Notes under the pieces: generated by a model
The model's input: only the letters and a program-made list of their open reading frames with translations
Told to the model about the DNA's origin: nothing
Database searches by the model: none
In this document: positions 5,023 through 8,879 of the stretch, piece by piece
How positions within the stretch are numbered: the first letter of the stretch is position 1
Layout: each line of letters opens with the position of its first letter
Program-made: the position numbers and the translations under genes
Assembly: GCA_030754655.1 (NCBI GenBank)
Contig: JASLZX010000026.1
Span: 1 to 8,879, forward strand
DNA length: 8,879 nt
Origin: UBA8886 sp002731655
Lineage (GTDB): Archaea > Thermoplasmatota > Poseidoniia > MGIII > CG-Epi1
Reading direction: 5' to 3'

Positions 5023-6288
5023 TTACTTGTCGTAACCACCTTCGTCGAAACGCCGTTTCGAGTGCCGTAGCGCCTCGAGCACCGGCATCACCCGGCCCGA
5101 CATGAACGCGATGCAGGCGCCGCCGCCCGTGGATACGTGATTGACCCGGTCAGCGAGCCCCATCTGGGTGAACGCCATCGCAGTCTCGCCGCCGCCGACG
5201 ACCGTCAGCGCGTCGCTGTTGGCCATGGCGGTGAAGATTTCGCGCGTTCCGGCGGCGAACTCAGGATTTTCAAAGACGCCCATCGGCCCGTTGGCGATGA
5301 CCGTGCCGGCGCGCTCGATGCACTGCAGGTAGGCGACCAGCGTCTCGAGGCCGATGTCGTGGACCGGATGCTTCGTCGGCAATTCGCTCACCGGCAGGCC
5401 GTGGCGCCGGCCACCGTCGCTGACTGCGATATCGACCGGCACCATCAGGCGGTCGCCGAATTCCTTGCGGAGGGTCCCGGCATCGGAGACTATCTGCTCC
5501 CAGTCAGCGACATGGTCGCGAATGTAGGCGGTGCTCGGCTCGCCGATGTCGACGCCGTCGGCCATCAGGAACAGGTTGGCGACGACGCCCCCCGTGAGGA
5601 CTTCGTCGACGCCTTGCGAGAGGAAGTGGTGCGCAATCGCGATCGCGTCGGCCGCCTTGTTGCCGCCCAGCAGCGCAATCCGCGGCGCCGGGCCGTCGGC
5701 AATCGCGCCGCCCAGTTTGCGCAGCTCGCGCTCCATCACTAGCCCAGTCGCCATTGGCAGCACCTCGGTGAAGCCGACCAGCGATGGTTGGCAGCGATGC
5801 GCCGCCGCGAAGGCGTCGTTAACGAACATGTCAGCCAGCGGCGCCAAGTTGCGCACCAGCGCGGTGTCGGCCTGCGGTGCGAACCCCTCGCCGTCCCACG
5901 CCTTTACAGCGACCTCTTCCGGGTCGAAGCGGACGTTATCAAGCATCACCACTTCGCCCGGCTGCAGCTCGCGAATTGCATCCTGCGCCAGCTCGCCGTG
6001 GATGTCGGGGATGAACTCGATCGGCCGGTCGAGCAGGTGCGCCAGCAGCCGCGCATGCCGCTTGAGGGGAGTGCAGTCGAGCAGGCCGGGGCGCGACTGG
6101 TGCGCCAGGATGGCGACCTTCGCACCGGCATCCGCCAACAGTTCCACTGTCGCGGCGTGGCGCCGGATGCGCGTGTCATCCAGCAGCGCGCCGGTCTCCG
6201 GGTTGAGGGAGGAGTTGATGTCGACCCGCAGCAGCACTGTCTTCCTGCCGGGCGGCAGGTCGTCCAGCGTCAGGAAGCTGTCGCCCAC
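5023..6288 (-). CDS. pgk: Phosphoglycerate kinase
   Basis: Cytosolic glycolysis/gluconeogenesis enzyme that interconverts 1,3-bisphosphoglycerate + ADP and 3-phosphoglycerate + ATP. The 421-residue length is normal (archaeal enzymes are about 400-420). N-domain motifs for 3-phosphoglycerate are RVDIN (21-25), R40 in DDTRIR, HQSRP (63-67), DNVRFD (117-122) and NDAFAAAHR (157-165). C-domain nucleotide motifs are LGGNK (207-211), GPMGVFENPEF (334-344), VVGGGETAMAF (363-373) and STGGGACIAF (386-395). Two details differ from the common bacterial form: LGGNK in place of LGGAK, and GGGET in place of GGGD-T/S; both keep the key Lys and an acidic residue. The start is a GTG at 6288 with a TATA-like element 23 nt upstream, suggesting a leaderless message. 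It lies 63 bp downstream of rfcS on the same strand and may also be read from that promoter. Confidence 0.96.
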   Translation of the reverse strand: MGDSFLTLDDLPPGRKTVLLRVDINSSLNPETGALLDDTRIRRHAATVELLADAGAKVAILAHQSRPGLLDCTPLKRHARLLAHLLDRPIEFIPDIHGELAQDAIRELQPGEVVMLDNVRFDPEEVAVKAWDGEGFAPQADTALVRNLAPLADMFVNDAFAAAHRCQPSLVGFTEVLPMATGLVMERELRKLGGAIADGPAPRIALLGGNKAADAIAIAHHFLSQGVDEVLTGGVVANLFLMADGVDIGEPSTAYIRDHVADWEQIVSDAGTLRKEFGDRLMVPVDIAVSDGGRRHGLPVSELPTKHPVHDIGLETLVAYLQCIERAGTVIANGPMGVFENPEFAAGTREIFTAMANSDALTVVGGGETAMAFTQMGLADRVNHVSTGGGACIAFMSGRVMPVLEALRHSKRRFDEGGYDK

Positions 6289-6306
6289 GGCGGGGGATAA
6301 GGGGTG

Positions 6307-6314
6307 TTTCTAAA
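6307..6314 (-). promoter_or_regulatory. Candidate TATA box for pgk
   Basis: On the minus strand AAAAGG (BRE-like purine run) is followed by TTTAGAAA, with its centre about 23 nt before the GTG of pgk. This fits a leaderless promoter inside the 63-bp rfcS-pgk gap and would let pgk be transcribed independently of rfcS. Confidence 0.5.
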
Positions 6315-6351
6315 CCTTTTGTCCATTCGACCCTGAAATCCGCTCAGCAAA

Positions 6352-7329
6352 TCAGGACTGCTCGCGCCCGATATGCCGCCCGACGACGATGAAGTGCGCG
6401 ATGGCGGCCTCAATCTGGATGCGGGCGGTCGCGCCCTCGGAGAGTCGGAAGTCGACCTCCGCCAGCTTTTCGATAAGTTGCACCTTTGCCTCGTCGGGAA
6501 TCTCCAGCTCGCGCACCGTGCGGTGCATCTGCCGCAGGATATCCTCGCCCGCGAGGCCGTAGGTGATAATCAGTGCGTCGAGCCGCTCGCGCGCGCCGCC
6601 AAAGTTGCCCTGCAGCGCCAGCTCCAGCGCTTCGCGCACTTCGCCCGGCCGCGCCGCCGAGACCGCCTGGTAGACCACCTCGGCGGTGATGGTCTCGCTG
6701 TCGGCTGCTGCTGCCATCTGGAGCGAGTTGATGGCGCGGCGCAAATCCCCTTGCGCCAGATACGCCAGCGCCTCGTACGCCTCGTCGTCTATCTTTAGCT
6801 TCTCGCGGCCGGCGATGAACTTCAGGTAGCGCTGTACATCCTCACCCTGCAGCGGCCGGAAGCGGAATACCGCGCAGCGCGACTGGATTGGCTCGATGAT
6901 TTTCGAGGAGTAGTTGCACGACATGACGAAGCGGCAGGTGCGCGAATACTTCTCCATCGTGCGGCGCAGTGCCGCCTGCGCCGCACTCGTCAACGCGTCG
7001 GCCTCATCGAGGAAGATAATCTTGAAGCCGCCCTCGCCAATCGGTGCGGTGCGCGCGAACTCCTTGATTTTGCCGCGCACGACGTCAATCCCGCGCTCGT
7101 CGGAAGCGTTCAGTTCGTGGAGGTTGTGCTGCCAGTATTCGCCGAACATCTCCTTCGCCAGCGCCAGCGAGCAGGTGGTCTTCCCCGTTCCGGCCGGCCC
7201 CGCAAAGAGTAGGTGCGGCATCGACTTCTCGCGCACGTAGCTCGCGAGCCGGGTCGTCACCGCCGATTGTCCGACCACCTCGGCGAGCGTGGCGGGGCGG
7301 TATTTCTCGACCCAGATTTCCTCCATCAT
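6352..7329 (-). CDS. rfcS: Replication factor C small subunit (clamp loader ATPase)
   Basis: An AAA+ ATPase that, with the large subunit RfcL, loads the PCNA sliding clamp on primed DNA during replication and repair. The 325-residue protein opens MMEEIWVEKYRP, the RFC N-terminal signature. Walker A is GPAGTGKT (44-51), Walker B IIFLDEAD (104-111), and the sensor 1 region SCNYSSKII (137-145). The RFC-specific SRC motif is at 150-152 (IQSRCAVFRF), and sensor 2 is in GDLRRAINSLQ. The helical collar domain follows to the C-terminus. All catalytic residues are present, and there is no intein, although archaeal rfcS genes often carry one. Two adjacent ATGs (7329 and 7326) are possible starts; a TATA-like TTTAATTC whose centre lies 22 or 25 nt upstream slightly favours the second. 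Longer readings would run into the divergent dehydrogenase promoter and are rejected. Confidence 0.97.
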   Translation of the reverse strand: MMEEIWVEKYRPATLAEVVGQSAVTTRLASYVREKSMPHLLFAGPAGTGKTTCSLALAKEMFGEYWQHNLHELNASDERGIDVVRGKIKEFARTAPIGEGGFKIIFLDEADALTSAAQAALRRTMEKYSRTCRFVMSCNYSSKIIEPIQSRCAVFRFRPLQGEDVQRYLKFIAGREKLKIDDEAYEALAYLAQGDLRRAINSLQMAAAADSETITAEVVYQAVSAARPGEVREALELALQGNFGGARERLDALIITYGLAGEDILRQMHRTVRELEIPDEAKVQLIEKLAEVDFRLSEGATARIQIEAAIAHFIVVGRHIGREQS

Positions 7330-7336
7330 GGGGGTA

Positions 7337-7366
7337 GCAGCCGCCTGAATTAAAGGCGGCGGCTGC
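7337..7366. repeat. Perfect 9-bp inverted repeat in the rfcS/dehydrogenase promoter region
   Basis: GCAGCCGCC (7337-7345) and its exact reverse complement GGCGGCTGC (7358-7366) flank 12 bases that contain most of the TTTAATTC element of rfcS. The repeat lies between the two divergent start codons, so it could be an operator whose occupancy blocks TBP at rfcS, or a hairpin if transcribed. A shorter alternative pairing (GCCGCC 7340-7345 with GGCGGC 7355-7360) also exists. The symmetry is read directly; the regulatory role is inferred. Confidence 0.5.
7347..7354 (-). promoter_or_regulatory. Candidate TATA box for rfcS
   Basis: TTTAATTC on the minus strand, with its centre 22-25 nt before the paired ATGs of rfcS, consistent with a leaderless transcript. 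It sits between the arms of the inverted repeat. A second AT-rich site on this strand, TATAAATG at 7380-7373, is farther upstream and is better explained as the dehydrogenase promoter read in reverse. Confidence 0.5.
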
Positions 7367-7374
7367 GATTCCCA

Positions 7375-7380
7375 TTTATA
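7375..7380 (+). promoter_or_regulatory. TATA box for the acyl-CoA dehydrogenase gene
   Basis: TTTATA, with its centre about 24-25 nt before the ATG at 7402. This is a strong match for a leaderless archaeal promoter. It is separate from the rfcS element, so the two divergent genes have independent TBP sites about 25 bp apart. Confidence 0.6.
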
Positions 7381-7401
7381 GTCCCCGGATTCGACCCTTG
7401 C

Positions 7402-8568
7402 ATGGCACCTTACAGCGGGGTCGATTTCTACAACCTCGAGCAGCACTTGACTGAGGAGGAGCGCATGGTGCGCGATACGGTGCGCGACTGGACCGAGGAA
7501 AACGTGCTACCAATCATCGAGGAGCACTACATGGCCGGCACTTTCCCGATGGACCTCGTGCCGCAGATTGGCAAGATGGGGCTCTTCGGCTGCAACCTCG
7601 AGGACTACGGCTGCGCCGGCCTGTCGAACGTCGCCTACGGGCTCGTCTGTCAGGAGCTGGAGCGAGGTGACTCGGCGCTGCGCAGTTTTGTCTCAGTGCA
7701 GGGCTCGCTCTCGATGTATCCCATCCACGCCTATGGTTCCGAGGAACAGAAGCAGAAGTACCTGCCCGGCATGGCGGCCGGGGAGCTCATCGGCTGCTTC
7801 GGGCTGACCGAGCCTGATCACGGCTCCGACCCGGGGAGGATGGAGACCAAGGCGGTCGCCGACGGCGACGGCTACGTGCTCAACGGCGCCAAGATGTGGA
7901 TTACCAACGGCACCATCGCCGACCTCGCCATTGTGTGGGCCAAGTTGGACGGCAAGATTCGCGGCTTCATCGTTGAGAAGGGTGACGAGGGCTTCAGCGC
8001 GCCGGAGATGAAGGGCAAGCATTCGCTGCGCGCCTCAGTCACGAGCGAATTGGTCCTGCAGGACTGCCGTATTCCCGGCAACCGCCTTCTGCCCAACGTC
8101 AGTGGCCTCAAGGGCCCGCTGTCGTGCCTGACACAGGCTCGTTACGGCATCGTCTGGGGGGCCCTCGGCGCCGCCATGGGGTGCTACCACGCCTCGGTCG
8201 AATACGCCAAGTCGCGCATCATGTTCGGCAAGCCCATCGGCGGCTTCCAGCTGGTGCAGAACAAGCTGGCGTGGATGCTGCGCGAGATTACGAAAGGCCA
8301 GCTGCTCGCCTACCACCTCGGCCGCGCGAAGGACAAGGGTGAAGCCTCTCCGGAGATGGTCTCGCTGGGAAAGATGAACAACGTCGACATTGCGCTTAGC
8401 ATCGCGCGTATGGCGCGCGATATCCACGGCGCCAACGGTATCCTCAACGAGTACCCTATAATGCGCCACATGGCCAACCTCGAAAGCGTTTCCACCTACG
8501 AGGGGACGCACGACATCCACAACCTGATTCTCGGTAAGTGGATAACGGGAATCCAGGCGTTCGAGTAG
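7402..8568 (+). CDS. gcdH: Acyl-CoA dehydrogenase, glutaryl-CoA dehydrogenase type
   Basis: A 388-residue FAD enzyme, the normal length for a soluble acyl-CoA dehydrogenase. The closest pattern I recognise is glutaryl-CoA dehydrogenase, which oxidises and decarboxylates glutaryl-CoA to crotonyl-CoA in lysine, tryptophan and aromatic breakdown, passing electrons to ETF. Supporting blocks are RSFVSVQGSLSMYPIHAYGS (94-113), CFGLTEPDHGSDP (132-144), WITNG (166-170), LTQARYGIVWGALGAAMGCY (243-262) and ESVSTYEGTHDIHNLILG (361-378). E367 in TYEGTH is the expected catalytic base. E87, R94 and S98 match, with the same spacing, the residues I recall for binding the distal carboxylate in the human enzyme, which argues for decarboxylating activity over a general fatty-acid substrate. 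The start is set by a TATA element about 25 nt upstream. The stop lies 1 bp from the convergent surface-protein gene. The exact substrate remains inference. Confidence 0.9.
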   Translation: MAPYSGVDFYNLEQHLTEEERMVRDTVRDWTEENVLPIIEEHYMAGTFPMDLVPQIGKMGLFGCNLEDYGCAGLSNVAYGLVCQELERGDSALRSFVSVQGSLSMYPIHAYGSEEQKQKYLPGMAAGELIGCFGLTEPDHGSDPGRMETKAVADGDGYVLNGAKMWITNGTIADLAIVWAKLDGKIRGFIVEKGDEGFSAPEMKGKHSLRASVTSELVLQDCRIPGNRLLPNVSGLKGPLSCLTQARYGIVWGALGAAMGCYHASVEYAKSRIMFGKPIGGFQLVQNKLAWMLREITKGQLLAYHLGRAKDKGEASPEMVSLGKMNNVDIALSIARMARDIHGANGILNEYPIMRHMANLESVSTYEGTHDIHNLILGKWITGIQAFE

Positions 8569-8569
8569 G

Positions 8570-8879
8570 TCAGCGCCGGCGGCGCAGCGCGATGACGGCC
8601 ACGGCGGCGACAGCGGCGGCCAGCGACGGCGCGGGGAGGAATCCACCGTCGTCATCGTCGTCATCATCAGTATTCTGAGGCTCTGCGACTGGTTCTTCAA
8701 CGATTACTATTGCTGTACAACTGACATCACGACCTTCAAGAACCATCATCACCTGAACAGAAACAGTACCAGCATTCAAAGCCACGAATTTACCCGTGGG
8801 CGAAATAGTACCAGCATCATTGGGAACTGTCCATACGATTTCTTCAGGAATGAGTTCTTGTGTCCCATTCCAACCTTTC
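8570..8879 (-). CDS. C-terminal part of a surface protein: Ig-like domain, Asp linker, C-terminal anchor
   Basis: An open reading frame with no stop to the right edge gives the last 102 residues of a larger exported protein. Its first part (VWTVPNDAGTISPTGKFVAL, then NAGTVSVQVMM and CTAIVIVEE) has the W-x-V...G-x-I-s-x-x-G...a-x-x-aG-x-x-x-V pattern of bacterial Ig-like group 2 (Big_2) domains found in adhesins and surface proteins. A low-complexity linker with seven consecutive Asp then leads to GGFLPAPS, a hydrophobic helix (LAAAVAAVAVIAL) and RRRR at the end. This tripartite end resembles PGF-CTERM-like sorting signals cleaved by archaeosortase-type enzymes, or a simple tail anchor. The Ig-like portion is clearly AT-richer than the anchor. 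An internal GTG at 8785 could be mistaken for a start but lies inside the Ig-like domain. The full length and N-terminal domains lie outside the window. Confidence 0.8.
   Translation of the reverse strand, partial: KGWNGTQELIPEEIVWTVPNDAGTISPTGKFVALNAGTVSVQVMMVLEGRDVSCTAIVIVEEPVAEPQNTDDDDDDDGGFLPAPSLAAAVAAVAVIALRRRR

Noticed and set aside
6352..7329. Intein in rfcS
   Set aside because: Archaeal rfcS often carries an intein, but the length is normal (about 325 residues) and the Walker A and SRC regions are uninterrupted.
7330..7446. 39-residue N-terminal extension of RfcS
   Set aside because: It crosses both divergent promoter elements and the dehydrogenase start codon, and RFC small subunits begin at the MEEIWVEKYRP motif.
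8648..8670. Short tandem trinucleotide repeat (complement of GAT/GAC)
   Set aside because: It encodes the in-frame Asp linker of the surface protein and needs no separate repeat or CRISPR explanation.
1..8879. CRISPR array, insertion sequence, integrase, defence or toxin-antitoxin system
   Set aside because: I looked on both strands and found no regularly spaced repeats, terminal inverted repeats around a transposase, or recognisable nuclease/toxin genes.

Overview
The window looks archaeal, most likely from an uncultivated marine Thermoplasmatota (Poseidoniales/Marine Group II or a relative such as Marine Group III). It encodes an archaeal/eukaryotic-type ribosomal protein eS1 (S3Ae), a clamp-loader small subunit (RfcS) and a phosphoglycerate kinase. 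It also has a small conserved protein that resembles a family I associate with Thermoplasmata, and a surface protein ending in Asp-rich linker, hydrophobic helix and Arg cluster. TATA-type elements lie about 23-27 nt upstream of several start codons, the spacing of leaderless archaeal transcripts. The DNA is GC-rich and almost fully coding; no gap exceeds 100 bp. The lineage call is inference from gene content.

Layout: (1) 1-1460, minus strand: an overlapping cluster of eS1 with a C-terminal SAP domain, a 72-residue two-helix membrane protein, and the start of an SSF-family sodium:solute symporter that runs off the left edge. (2) 1527-3799, plus strand: a tandem-domain UspA protein overlapping by 4 bp (ATGA) with an SLC13/DASS-type transporter. 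(3) 3796-4413, minus: a small membrane protein of unknown function that shares a CTAG stop with the transporter. (4) 4503-5022, plus: a small acidic conserved protein, then tRNA-Thr(CGU) with an encoded CCA. (5) 5023-7329, minus: rfcS then pgk; the pgk stop codon directly abuts the tRNA CCA. (6) 7402-8568, plus: a glutaryl-CoA dehydrogenase-like acyl-CoA dehydrogenase, transcribed divergently from rfcS. (7) 8570-8879, minus: the C-terminal end of a cell-surface protein with an Ig-like domain and a C-terminal anchor.

How the genes work together: most blocks are housekeeping (translation, replication, glycolysis/gluconeogenesis, tRNA) mixed with transport and catabolism. Two transport modules stand out: Usp+SLC13, and small membrane protein+SSF coupled to a ribosomal protein gene. 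The dehydrogenase would feed lysine/tryptophan or aromatic breakdown products to crotonyl-CoA. I see no CRISPR array, insertion sequence, integrase, toxin-antitoxin pair or recognisable defence system. The most unusual items are the eS1-SAP fusion, the altered SNT motifs of the SLC13 protein, a perfect inverted repeat in the rfcS/dehydrogenase promoter region, and a sharp base-composition break inside the surface-protein gene.
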